Below are positions 1 to 8,419 of a stretch of 64,000 nt of DNA, piece by piece. Position numbers and translations under genes: made by a program. Below the pieces are notes generated by a model that did not search any database, had not been told where the DNA came from, and worked only from the letters and a program-made list of their open reading frames with translations. Source of the stretch: Lignipirellula cremea (GTDB lineage: Bacteria > Planctomycetota > Planctomycetia > Pirellulales > Pirellulaceae); assembly GCF_007751035.1 (NCBI RefSeq), contig NZ_CP036433.1:8785001-8849000 (forward strand). Reading direction: 5' to 3'. The stretch's first letter is position 1. The number at the start of each line of letters is the position of its first letter.

Positions 1-1046
1 GCTCGATACTCAGGCGGGGTCAATTCATCCCAGCGGATGCGATTCGCGTTCAGGTCATCGCGGGTATATCCGATCAGCCCCAGCAGGGCGTCGTTCGCTT
101 TGACCACGCGGCCATCCAGCCCCGCCACCATAATGCCGATAATGTTCGACTCCACCAGCCGCCGGAACTTGCCGTCGGCCTGTCGCTGCGCTCGCTCCGC
201 CTTGATGCGGTCGGTCACGTTCCAGAACATGCCCTGGGCGCCGATCACGTTCTGCGCTTCGTCGCAAACGGGAGCCTTGAGCACCTGGACATAGATCAGC
301 TCGCCATCGGGGCGAATGTGCTCTTCGATGTCCTCCAGGGTGACGCGCTGCTCCACGACCAGGCGGTCGTCGTTCCGGTATTTCTCCGCCATTTCCGGCG
401 GGAACAGGTCGTGGTCCGTGCGGCCGATCAGCTCTTCATAGGTGACCTTCAGCTCTTCGCAGTAACGCTGGTTGGCGAACACAATCTTGCCGGTGAGATC
501 TTTCTGGAACACATTCAGCGGCAAGCTGTCGACCAGCGACCGGTAACGATTTTCATTCTGCGCCAGGGCGGTCTGGGCCCGCTCCCGCTCGGCAATTTCC
601 ACCTGCAACGCGGCGTTCGCTTTGCCCAGCTCGTGGCCCCGTTGTTCGGCGTGCTGCGAATGAAAATCGGCCCGCTGGGAAAGCAGCTCGTTGGCGGCCG
701 CCAGCTCTTCTTCCAGACGCTTGCGACGCTGCGCGATCAGCGTGACCGCCCCAATGGCGAACACCGCCAGGAACCGGTTGATGTAACAATGCCAGGCCGG
801 AGCCAGAAACACTTGCTGCTCGCCGTCCCAGAATCCGGGCGAGAAAAACATCCCCAGCACCGTCAGCAGCGTGGAACAGCCGGCCGCAAAAAAGACATCG
901 CTCCGCGAGGGCGACCACATAGCAACCAGCACCACCAGCACGTACGGCACCCCCGCCGCCACGCCCAGGGGCATCATCAGATCCAAGAAAAACAGCGCGG
1001 CCATCAACAGGCCGCACACCGTTAGAACTTGAATCCGGCTATTCAC
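1..1046 (-). CDS. PAS-domain membrane sensor protein, C-terminus cut by the window edge
   Basis: The reading frame starts near the divergent gene at 1515 and runs off the left edge. The N-terminus (about residues 8-75) is hydrophobic and should form two or three membrane helices. A charged helical stretch with a coiled-coil look follows (about 85-130), then a PAS domain containing NRYRSLVDSLPLNVFQKD, then a second PAS domain beginning VESNIIGIMVAGLDG. The two PAS domains are joined by a segment typical of PAC motifs. In proteins of this layout a histidine kinase, cyclase or diguanylate domain normally follows, but that part lies outside the window, so the output is unknown. Start: GTG at 1046 was chosen because it sits just before the first membrane helix. 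In-frame GTGs at 1058 and 1067 are alternatives, and no strong ribosome site separates them. Confidence 0.8.
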   Translation of the reverse strand, partial: MNSRIQVLTVCGLLMAALFFLDLMMPLGVAAGVPYVLVVLVAMWSPSRSDVFFAAGCSTLLTVLGMFFSPGFWDGEQQVFLAPAWHCYINRFLAVFAIGAVTLIAQRRKRLEEELAAANELLSQRADFHSQHAEQRGHELGKANAALQVEIAERERAQTALAQNENRYRSLVDSLPLNVFQKDLTGKIVFANQRYCEELKVTYEELIGRTDHDLFPPEMAEKYRNDDRLVVEQRVTLEDIEEHIRPDGELIYVQVLKAPVCDEAQNVIGAQGMFWNVTDRIKAERAQRQADGKFRRLVESNIIGIMVAGLDGRVVKANDALLGLIGYTRDDLNANRIRWDELTPPEYR

Positions 1047-1375
1047 GATGAGTCTCACGCGTGGCACAAGCGTTGGCGACAATCGCCGTTCCGAGAGTTT
1101 GCTGAAGAGCTGGCTTACTCGATAAGGTTTCAGGGCCGCTCCGAAAAGAATGTTCCGGCAGTCCCTCACGACGATGGTGATCCACCCCGGCTTGTAAGAC
1201 AACCCTCAATAGAGCGAATCGACCGCCACTCGACAAGCAAACACTCCCCTTCCCCGCCGTTTTCCTCCACATCGGCCAGAGGATACGGTGAACCGCTCGC
1301 TACTGCCGGAGAGGACGCAGCTTCCCCGGCGCCCGAATTCGGCCGGCGGACGGATGGCCCGGCGGTCGGCCCTTG

Positions 1376-1381
1376 TATAAT
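1376..1381 (+). promoter_or_regulatory. Candidate -10 box (TATAAT)
   Basis: A perfect TATAAT lies about 135 bases upstream of the DUF4129 gene start at 1515. The -35 region is weak. It argues that the long open frame upstream of 1473 is not translated. Confidence 0.4.
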
Positions 1382-1514
1382 AAGCCAGGCACAATGTTCC
1401 CGGACGTTGTCAACAACCCAGTCGAAGGCCGCTGTCTGTTCTGATCGCTCTCTTTACGAGTCACGCTGTCCGATGCATCGTCGCTTCCCACCGACGGCTG
1501 TCGATTACCTGATC

Positions 1515-3365
1515 ATGGCGATCAATCCGACATTGATTATCGCCATGATTCTGGGACTTTTGTTCTTTCTGGCCCAGTGCCTTTACCACGGGCCTTATCC
1601 GGGCCGGCTGAATCTGATTTTGTTCTGCTTTACCGTGGGGGCCGTGCTCATCACGCGGATCGCGATTGAACAAGGCCGCAGCCATGCGGCCGGTTTCGCC
1701 GTCTGTCTGGGTGGAGCCACGCTGCTGGCCATGTCGCGGTTTGTGGAGTACTCAGGTCCGCTGGCCGGTCTGGGCCTGCTGCTGAATGTGTTCTTCCTGG
1801 GTCTCGCCTGGTGGATGGCCGACCGCATCACGCTCGACTGCACCCTGATTGATGAAACCCAGGACGCCAGCGGAGCCGGTCTGCTGCAGGGCGGACTGCT
1901 CAGCTGGCAACGTCCGACGGAACCGGGCAATACGGAACTGGACGGCGTCGCTACGTCTGCGGAAGAACCGACCGATCCCCGCGAGCGGCCCGCCTCCCCT
2001 CGACAAGGACACCGGCCCGGCCGCTGGATTCTGTACTTCGCTCTGGCCGCCTTGCCCCTGTTTGGTCTGGGGCAGATGCTGCTGCCTGCCGGCTCCAGCA
2101 ATACGGGCGCCTGGTTCTGTCTGGCGTTATATATGGCCAGCGCCCTGGCCCTGCTGGTATCGACCAGCCTGCTTGGCTTGCGGCGTTACCTGCGGCAACG
2201 GAACGTGGAGATGCCGCCAAACGTAACGGCCGGCTGGATGGGCGGCGGCGGAATTCTGATCCTGGCGCTGCTGGCAGTCTGCTTCCTGGCCCCATTACCG
2301 GGCCGCTGGCTGGCCCGCTTCAACGCCGGCTCCTGGATCGAAAGCCCTGCCCGCCAGATCGCCAGTCGCTTCGGCTGGGGAAAAGAAGGAGCCAATGACC
2401 CCCAATCCAAGGCGCCCGCCACCGCCCCTCAAAACCAGGAAGAAACGGAACAAGACGGTCAACGACAGGATGGCAAGCAACAAGACGGCAAGCAACAAGA
2501 CGGCAAGCAACAAGACGGTCAGCAACAAGACGGCAAGCAACAAGACGGCAAGCAACAAGACGGCAAGCAACAAGACGGCAAGCAACAAGACGGCAAGCAG
2601 CAGGACGGCAAGCAACAAGACGGCGAGCAACAAGACGGCGAGCAGCAGGACGGCAAGCAACAAGACGGCGAGCAACAGGACGACAAACAGCAAGACCGCC
2701 CTGCCCCGTCGCCGGAGAAGTCATCTGACCCGGCTCCGGACGAGGAGCAGGCCGAAACGCCGTCGTCCGGGCAACAAGCGCCGCGTCCGTCGACGCCGCC
2801 TGCCGTCCAAAAGCCTCCGTTTTCTCTGGCGGACGTGGTCCGTTGGATCGGCTTCTTCTTCAAGTTCCTGATCGCCCTGGTGCTGGGAACCGTCGTCGCC
2901 ATCTTCGCGCGTCGTCACTGGGACCAGTTCCTCGCCTGGTGGGCTCGCCTGGGCTGGCGTCCCGGGCCAGGCACGGCTGTGGCGACTGCGGAGCCGGTCG
3001 CGCCGCCAACTCCGCCGCGTCCGTTCTCCAGCTTCCCGCATCCTCTGTCGGCCAGGCTGTCGCCCGAGCAGTCCGTGTTGCTCATGTTCGCAGCGCTCGA
3101 AGCCTGGGGACGCGAAGCGGGCGTCGGCCGCGGCGAGGAGCAAACGCCCAGCGAGTACGCGGCCAGCCTGCGCCGGCCGTTCCCGCCGGTCGGCGCCGCC
3201 GCGGGTCCCGTCGCCGAGTTGTACAACCATTACGTCTATGGCGGAGCCCCGATCCCGCCGTCGCAACTGCCCCGCATTGAGACCCTGTGGGCAGCGCTCC
3301 AGCAGCATCGACCGGCCGTCACGCCGCCTCCGATTCAAGTTGCAGCAGGGGGGGAAACGGTTTAA
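1515..3365 (+). CDS. Multi-spanning membrane protein with DUF4129 C-terminal domain and QQDGK repeat
   Basis: About 616 residues. Several membrane helices fill the first 290 residues. A long Gln/Asp/Lys-rich repeat linker follows, then one more helix (around [15 protein letters not shown]). The cytoplasmic tail contains [17 protein letters not shown] and [10 protein letters not shown], which resembles DUF4129. That domain is often found at the end of transglutaminase-like membrane proteins or beside MoxR/DUF58 genes, but no transglutaminase core is visible here. The frame is open from 1029, but a TATAAT at 1376 and the first membrane helix point to ATG 1515; ATG 1473 is the alternative. The gene is divergent from the PAS sensor and followed by the DUF1549 gene about 100 bases downstream. 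Function is unknown. Confidence 0.7.
   Translation: MAINPTLIIAMILGLLFFLAQCLYHGPYPGRLNLILFCFTVGAVLITRIAIEQGRSHAAGFAVCLGGATLLAMSRFVEYSGPLAGLGLLLNVFFLGLAWWMADRITLDCTLIDETQDASGAGLLQGGLLSWQRPTEPGNTELDGVATSAEEPTDPRERPASPRQGHRPGRWILYFALAALPLFGLGQMLLPAGSSNTGAWFCLALYMASALALLVSTSLLGLRRYLRQRNVEMPPNVTAGWMGGGGILILALLAVCFLAPLPGRWLARFNAGSWIESPARQIASRFGWGKEGANDPQSKAPATAPQNQEETEQDGQRQDGKQQDGKQQDGKQQDGQQQDGKQQDGKQQDGKQQDGKQQDGKQQDGKQQDGEQQDGEQQDGKQQDGEQQDDKQQDRPAPSPEKSSDPAPDEEQAETPSSGQQAPRPSTPPAVQKPPFSLADVVRWIGFFFKFLIALVLGTVVAIFARRHWDQFLAWWARLGWRPGPGTAVATAEPVAPPTPPRPFSSFPHPLSARLSPEQSVLLMFAALEAWGREAGVGRGEEQTPSEYAASLRRPFPPVGAAAGPVAELYNHYVYGGAPIPPSQLPRIETLWAALQQHRPAVTPPPIQVAAGGETV
2448..2699 (+). repeat. 15-bp in-frame minisatellite encoding QQDG(K/E)
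   Basis: About 17 consecutive 15-bp units encode the pentapeptide QQDGK with K/E/Q variation at the last position. Most units are identical at DNA level (caacaagacggcaag), which suggests recent expansion or homogenisation by slippage. The array links the membrane part to the C-terminal part of its host protein and leaves false open frames on both strands. Confidence 0.95.
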
Positions 3366-3471
3366 GCTGCGAAGCAACGTGCGACGAATTACCTGACGAA
3401 ACCAGCATCGAAAGGTAGTTTCTTTCGCGTTCCTGCCCCTGCCTTTGGTCCTTCCTTTGACGAGACGTCTC

Positions 3472-5895
3472 ATGCGAGCCGCCTGCCTGCCTGTCGCCCT
3501 GTACTTTCTGTCGCTGCTTTCTCCTGCTTTGTGCCGCGGGACCGAAGTCGATTTTGAACGACACGTGATGCCGACGCTCTATCGCCTGGGTTGCAGTGCG
3601 GGCAGCTGCCATGGTTCGTTCGCCGGCAAAGGCGGGTTCCGGTTATCGCTGTTTGCTTCCGATCCTGCGATCGACTACGCCAACCTGCGGGGCGGGCTGG
3701 GCCGGCGGCTGGATCGCCTTGCTCCGACCGACAGCCTGCTGCTCCGCAAGCCCAGCCAGGACCGCACAGCCCACGGCGGCGGTCGGCGTTTTACTACCGA
3801 CAGTCGCGAGTACGCGCTGCTGCAGGAATGGATCGCCCAGGGCGCCGCCTTTGATCGCTCGCCGGAGAACGCGATTGTCGACGTCCGCATTGATCCGCCG
3901 CGCGTCACCATCCAGCCCGACGCTTCCCAGCCGACCCAGGTGCGCGTCATCGCCCGCCTGGCCAGCGGAGCGGAGGAAGACGTCACCTGGTATGCCGCCT
4001 TTGAATCGCGCGACGACACCATCGCCACGATCGACCCGCAAGGCGCCGTTCACGCCCACCGTCCCGGCGACACGGCCGTGCTGGCCCATTATGCGGGCCG
4101 CGTGGCGTTCACCATTGTCGAAGCGCCCCGCCCGCCGTCGGCCGACCTGGCCTTCCCGCAAGAGACCTTCGCCGACCCGATCGATCAATTGCTGGTCGAC
4201 AAACTGCAGCGGCTGAACATTGTCCCCAGTCCCGCCTGCAGCGATGAAGAATTCCTCCGCAGGGCGTACCTCGACACCACCAGCTCTCTGCCCACGCCGG
4301 ACCAGATACGGGCCTTCGTGGCGGACGACTCGCCCGACAAAAGGGCCCGGGCGATCGACCGCTTGCTGGAGAACCCGCTGCATCATGCGTTATGGGCGAC
4401 CCATTTCACCGACATGCTGGGCGCAGATAACCGCTTTCTGAATCCGGTCCCGTTCCACGACTGGTTCCGCAACAAACTGCAGCAGAACACAGGCTGGGAC
4501 AAAATCGCCTATGGCGTTTTCTGTGGTACGGCCGCCGACGATCGCCAGCCGGAACAGATCCGCCGGGAGGTGGCGCTGGCCGCGATCGAAACGAAGCGAA
4601 AACGGGCCGCCGACAAAATGCTGAAAGAAGTCGGCGATGAGCCGCCAGGCCCGGAGAACGAACCGCCGGAACCGACGCTACGCCCGTCTCCCTGGCTGTC
4701 CGGTTATGGCCAGCGAAACACGCTGGACGAACTCTACAAGAACCAGAAATTCAAACGGATCATTCGCGACGAAGCGAACAACCAGGTCAAGTCGATCCTG
4801 GATTCGCAGCAGGTGGCTCTGCAGCTCTCGCACGCATTCCTGGGTGTGCAACTGACGTGCGCCCAGTGCCACAAGCATCCTTACGACAAATGGGATCAGC
4901 GCGACTTTTACGGCCTGGCTTCGGCGTTTACCTATGTGGTCATCGGCACGGAACCGCGACTGCGGGAACAGAAGATCACCTTAAGCGGCGTGATCATCGC
5001 CGACGAACCGGCGGAAACCTTTCCCGACCCGCAAACCGGCGAGCCGCTGGCCCCGCGGATCCTGGGCGGCGCCGAGATCGCCATGGAGCCGGGCCATGAC
5101 CCCCGCCGCGATATCTGGCAATGGATGGTGCAGCCCGACAATCCGTACTTTGCCCGCGGCATCGTGAATCGCGTCTGGGCGCACTACATGAACCACGGTT
5201 TCTATGAGCCGGTCGATTCGCAGTCGGCCGCCAACCCGCCCTCGCACCCGCTGGTGCTGCAGGCGCTGGAACAGGACTTCATCGCCCATGGCTTTGACCT
5301 GAAACGGTTGCACGGCCGCATCCTCAAGCTGGCCGCGTATCAGCGCAGCTGGCGAACGAACGCCTCCAACGCCCGCGACGCAAGCAACTATTCCCATCGC
5401 ACGCTGGAGCGACTGACCGCCGAGCAACTGGTCGATGCGGTCAGCCAGGCGACCGGCGTCGCCCCTGCCCTGGACCAGGTCTACCAGGGCGAAATTCGCA
5501 CGGGCTCCCGCGTCATCGAAATGCCGCTGAGCACCTTCCGCGGCGACGACGCCCATGCCTTGCTGGTGTTTGGCAAGCCGCTGCGCAAGCAGGCCTGCGA
5601 TTGCGAACGCAGCAGCGATCCCAGCCTGGCCCAGGCGATGTACCTGTACAGCGATGAATCGTTATGGACGAAAATTGTCAGCGAAGAAGGCCGCCTGGAA
5701 CAACTTCTGGCGGCCGAAAGCGACGACGCGAAAGTGCTCGCCGAGCTGTACCTGCGAACGCTCTGCCGACAGCCGTCGCCAGCAGAGATCGCCATTTCGC
5801 AGAAGTACCTGGCCGACTCGCCCAGCCGCCGCAGCGGCTTTGCCGACCTGTTCTGGTCGCTGCTGAACCGGCAAGAGTTCCTGGTCGCCCACTAA
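3472..5895 (+). CDS. Secreted DUF1549/DUF1553 protein with cytochrome-like CxxxxCH site
   Basis: About 807 residues. It begins with a signal peptide (MRAACLPVALYFLSLLSPA). A haem-type site, LGCSAGSCHG (C41, C46, H47), has four residues between the cysteines rather than two. An Ig-like (BIG2-type) segment follows (IDPPRVTIQPD to about residue 225). The DUF1549 region starts at PIDQLLVDKLQRLNI, a second CAQCHKHP site lies near residue 465, and the DUF1553 region contains NPYFARGIVNRVWAHYMN. This domain order is characteristic of Planctomycetes, where such proteins are abundant and are thought to act outside the cytoplasm, possibly in polysaccharide use; the reaction is unknown. ATG 3472 was chosen over the in-frame TTG at 3445 because it opens directly on the signal peptide. 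Confidence 0.88.
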   Translation: MRAACLPVALYFLSLLSPALCRGTEVDFERHVMPTLYRLGCSAGSCHGSFAGKGGFRLSLFASDPAIDYANLRGGLGRRLDRLAPTDSLLLRKPSQDRTAHGGGRRFTTDSREYALLQEWIAQGAAFDRSPENAIVDVRIDPPRVTIQPDASQPTQVRVIARLASGAEEDVTWYAAFESRDDTIATIDPQGAVHAHRPGDTAVLAHYAGRVAFTIVEAPRPPSADLAFPQETFADPIDQLLVDKLQRLNIVPSPACSDEEFLRRAYLDTTSSLPTPDQIRAFVADDSPDKRARAIDRLLENPLHHALWATHFTDMLGADNRFLNPVPFHDWFRNKLQQNTGWDKIAYGVFCGTAADDRQPEQIRREVALAAIETKRKRAADKMLKEVGDEPPGPENEPPEPTLRPSPWLSGYGQRNTLDELYKNQKFKRIIRDEANNQVKSILDSQQVALQLSHAFLGVQLTCAQCHKHPYDKWDQRDFYGLASAFTYVVIGTEPRLREQKITLSGVIIADEPAETFPDPQTGEPLAPRILGGAEIAMEPGHDPRRDIWQWMVQPDNPYFARGIVNRVWAHYMNHGFYEPVDSQSAANPPSHPLVLQALEQDFIAHGFDLKRLHGRILKLAAYQRSWRTNASNARDASNYSHRTLERLTAEQLVDAVSQATGVAPALDQVYQGEIRTGSRVIEMPLSTFRGDDAHALLVFGKPLRKQACDCERSSDPSLAQAMYLYSDESLWTKIVSEEGRLEQLLAAESDDAKVLAELYLRTLCRQPSPAEIAISQKYLADSPSRRSGFADLFWSLLNRQEFLVAH

Positions 5896-5912
5896 CGGCC
5901 CAGCGGCGCCGG

Positions 5913-7337
5913 TCATTTGTCGCTGGTCGCTTTCAACTCGGCCAGCATTTCCAGCAGCTGTGCGGTGATCCGCTCGGCCGCGTCCAGCTGCACCCGGTTG
6001 GTGCCCATCCAGGTTTCATAGCCGCCCAGTTTGTGCTGGGCCGAGGTCGGCAAGTAGCCGTGGTAGTCGTTCGCCAGTTCGATGGTGAAGTTATCGCCAA
6101 AGGGCGATTTCTTCTTCAGCTCCAGACCGATCTCGACAAACACCTCAAACGGAATCGCCGTGATCGCCAGGTCGCCCACGCGGACCGCCTGCAGCGGAAC
6201 CGTCACGCTGTCGGGTCCTTCCAGCAACTGCTGCACCCGGGCGGCATAGTTCCGCTCGTAACGATGGAACGGCTCGGCGTCGGCCGGCAACGCCAGACGC
6301 CTGGCAAAATAGTCCTGCATCGCCTGGTCCGGCTTGCGACGGGCCAGCGTGATCTCCTGCCGGATCGATCCCAGCGGAACCCAGTCGTGATAGTCGATCT
6401 TCGCTTCCGCCTCGGCCACGCGCCGGGCGACCAGGTCGGCGACGAGCGCCATCTTTTCATAACGCCCGTGCCGTTTGTTCCCCTGGCGAAAGTTGTTGTT
6501 ATTGATGTCGCCGCTGGTTCCGTTGCTGATCATGCCGACAAAGGCCGGCTTCGTCGCTTCCGCATGCAGCAGGCCGCCGATTTTCTCGGAGAAAACGCCG
6601 AAGTAGTCGGCCGAGATTTCCCCTTTCTCGACGCCTCCCACATAATGCAGCGAGTAGTTGGCCAGCAGCGCCAGCGGCTTGCCGTCTGCCGTACGGACGC
6701 TCAGAAAAGAGATCTCCGGGTCGATGGGACCGGCCGGTTTGATGAGCACATCGCTGGCCAGCGGCGGGTTCATGCGGACCTGATCGATGCCGCCAAACGG
6801 GTTCCGTCGCAGCTCGGGATCGCTCACAAACCAGCGGCGGTTATGCACCTCGGAAGGCTCATCGATCCCGCCCCAGCCGATCTTGGCCGGCGCCAGGTTT
6901 TCCGTCGCTTGCCGCACCGCGTCGGCAATCCCCCGCACCAGCAGCGGGCGATACTTGGCCGACTGGGCCCGCGTGCCGGAGTGCGTGTGGGTGGCCGCCA
7001 TCAGGATGTTTTCCGGCGGCAGGTCGGTCTCTTTCGCAATCAGCTGGCGGGCGTCGTCGAAGACTTCGGCAATGATTCCCAGGTTGTCGCAGATCACCCA
7101 GGCGATCTTTGTTTCGCCGTTGTCGAGCACCAGGCAACGGGCGTGCAGCGGATCATGCACCTCAACCGAAGGGAACGGAGCAAAACCGCCCACCACCGCT
7201 TCCCCCAGCGGCGGCGTAATATCAGCCGCCGCGGCGCCCGCCCGGAACACCCGCGCGGCCGGTTCCGCCGCCCGTACATCGCGTCCTGAAAACGCCAGGG
7301 CCCACAAGACCACGAGTCCGAATTGAACGTACTTCAT
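5913..7337 (-). CDS. Secreted neutral/alkaline ceramidase-like hydrolase
   Basis: 474 residues with a signal peptide (KYVQFGLVVLWALAFSG, cleavage probably after VRA). The N-terminal part has the family pattern AGAAAADITPPLGEAVVGG. A metal-binding ATHTHSG motif follows near residue 130, then SNGTSGDINNNNF, which corresponds to the nucleophile region of neutral ceramidases. The C-terminal immunoglobulin-like part of the full-length enzyme is not obvious, so this is the catalytic-domain-only type common in Planctomycetes. The true substrate may not be ceramide. The start at 7337 has a GAGG ribosome site about nine bases upstream; the longer frame to 7475 has no signal peptide at its start. It converges with the DUF1549 gene. 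Confidence 0.82.
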   Translation of the reverse strand: MKYVQFGLVVLWALAFSGRDVRAAEPAARVFRAGAAAADITPPLGEAVVGGFAPFPSVEVHDPLHARCLVLDNGETKIAWVICDNLGIIAEVFDDARQLIAKETDLPPENILMAATHTHSGTRAQSAKYRPLLVRGIADAVRQATENLAPAKIGWGGIDEPSEVHNRRWFVSDPELRRNPFGGIDQVRMNPPLASDVLIKPAGPIDPEISFLSVRTADGKPLALLANYSLHYVGGVEKGEISADYFGVFSEKIGGLLHAEATKPAFVGMISNGTSGDINNNNFRQGNKRHGRYEKMALVADLVARRVAEAEAKIDYHDWVPLGSIRQEITLARRKPDQAMQDYFARRLALPADAEPFHRYERNYAARVQQLLEGPDSVTVPLQAVRVGDLAITAIPFEVFVEIGLELKKKSPFGDNFTIELANDYHGYLPTSAQHKLGGYETWMGTNRVQLDAAERITAQLLEMLAELKATSDK

Positions 7338-7499
7338 TGCAGCAACCTCGCCAGAAGATGACACCAGTTTAGATTCGATCCATCGCCCGAGTTTACCACT
7401 TCCGCCAGGCCGATGCTTTTCTATCACTCCGCGAAAATCGCCGCTGCCGTCCCGATCCGCGAACGCCCGGCCCACCGTCGACGGGTACTGGCGAGTCCT

Positions 7500-7505
7500 T
7501 ATAAT
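7500..7505 (+). promoter_or_regulatory. -10 box (TATAAT) of the PfpI-family gene
   Basis: A perfect TATAAT about 80 bases before the ATG at 7586, in the divergent gap with the ceramidase-like gene. The -35 hexamer about 16 bases upstream (gtcgac) is poor. Confidence 0.5.
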
Positions 7506-7585
7506 AGACGCGCGTCACAGAAGCGACCCGCAACACGCATCCCCCGCATCACAACCGCTGACTCGATACCCTCAAAGGCGAAGCC

Positions 7586-8173
7586 ATGGCTCAAAAACGC
7601 ATTCTCATGCTGGTAGGCGACTATGTCGAAGACTACGAAGCAATGGTCCCTTACCAGATGCTGCTGATGGTCGGACACCAGGTCGACACCGTCTGCCCTG
7701 GCAAGCAGGCAGGCGATACCGTGGCGACCGCCATCCATGATTTTGAAGGCGACCAGACCTACAGCGAGAAACGCGGCCATAACTTTGGCCTGACCGCGAC
7801 CTTTGGCGAGATCAAGGCGGACGACTACGACGCCCTGGTGATCCCCGGCGGCCGGTCGCCCGAGTACCTGCGATTGAATCCGCAAGTACTCGACCTGGTG
7901 CGACACTTTGACCAGGCGAAGAAACCGATCGCCGCCGTTTGCCATGGCGCCCAGATACTATCGGCCGCAGGCGTGCTGAAAGGCAGGTCGTGCAGCGCTT
8001 ACCCGGCCGTGCAGCCCGAGATTGAAGCATGCGGCGGCCAGTACGTGGCGGCCAGCGACAAGTTCGACAACGCCCATGTCGATGGGCATCTGGTCACGGC
8101 CCCCGCCTGGCCGGCCCACCCGGCCTGGATTCGCCTGTTCCTGGAAACGCTCGGCACGCCGGTGGGGGTGTAG
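7586..8173 (+). CDS. DJ-1/PfpI family protein
   Basis: 195 residues, the normal size for the family. The class I amidotransferase-like fold is recognised from [15 protein letters not shown] at the start, the central [14 protein letters not shown], and the nucleophile elbow AAVCHGAQ with Cys119-His120. Glu15 corresponds to the conserved acidic residue that tunes the reactive cysteine. Members include proteases, deglycases, chaperones and hydratases, and nothing here separates these roles. It has its own promoter-like TATAAT and is followed by a hairpin repeat before the convergent two-half ATP-grasp gene. Confidence 0.9.
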   Translation: MAQKRILMLVGDYVEDYEAMVPYQMLLMVGHQVDTVCPGKQAGDTVATAIHDFEGDQTYSEKRGHNFGLTATFGEIKADDYDALVIPGGRSPEYLRLNPQVLDLVRHFDQAKKPIAAVCHGAQILSAAGVLKGRSCSAYPAVQPEIEACGGQYVAASDKFDNAHVDGHLVTAPAWPAHPAWIRLFLETLGTPVGV

Positions 8174-8207
8174 GAGTTGCGATTCGAACGACAACGGGAT
8201 GGGAGAG

Positions 8208-8340
8208 CGTCGTTTTGAGCAATTGCAGACGCCGGACAGTCGACTTTCACTCCGTGCAAGATCGCGTTCTTTTGCGGAGGAAAAGACGACTGACCTTCGA
8301 CTTCCGTCAGTTAAAAGCTTCTCGCTCCGAGTGAAAGGCG
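8208..8340 (+). repeat. Dispersed hairpin repeat, copy A
   Basis: This intergenic stretch shares a near-identical core with 17413-17523 (inverted orientation) and a shorter version with 57247-57325. The core reads gacgccggacagtcg, then a ctttcac-tcc-gtg hairpin with one mismatch, a cttttgc-gga-g hairpin with one mismatch, and cttccgtcagtta. It lies between the convergent ends of the PfpI gene and the 959-residue gene. Apparent peptides across it are by-products of the repeat. Confidence 0.85.
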
Positions 8341-8419
8341 GCTGCCCATCGACCAGGTGTCAACTTCCGACACCTGCGCGACGAAAAATCCCAGACGCTG
8401 TCACTACCTGCCCGACAAA

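Noticed and set aside
1029-1472. N-terminal extension of the DUF4129 protein
   Set aside because: It precedes a TATAAT promoter, overlaps the divergent sensor gene start and has no family resemblance.
2295-2902. Long minus-strand and alternative-frame ORFs made of LLLAVLLLA or SCCLPSC repeats
   Set aside because: They are readings of the QQDGK minisatellite in other frames.
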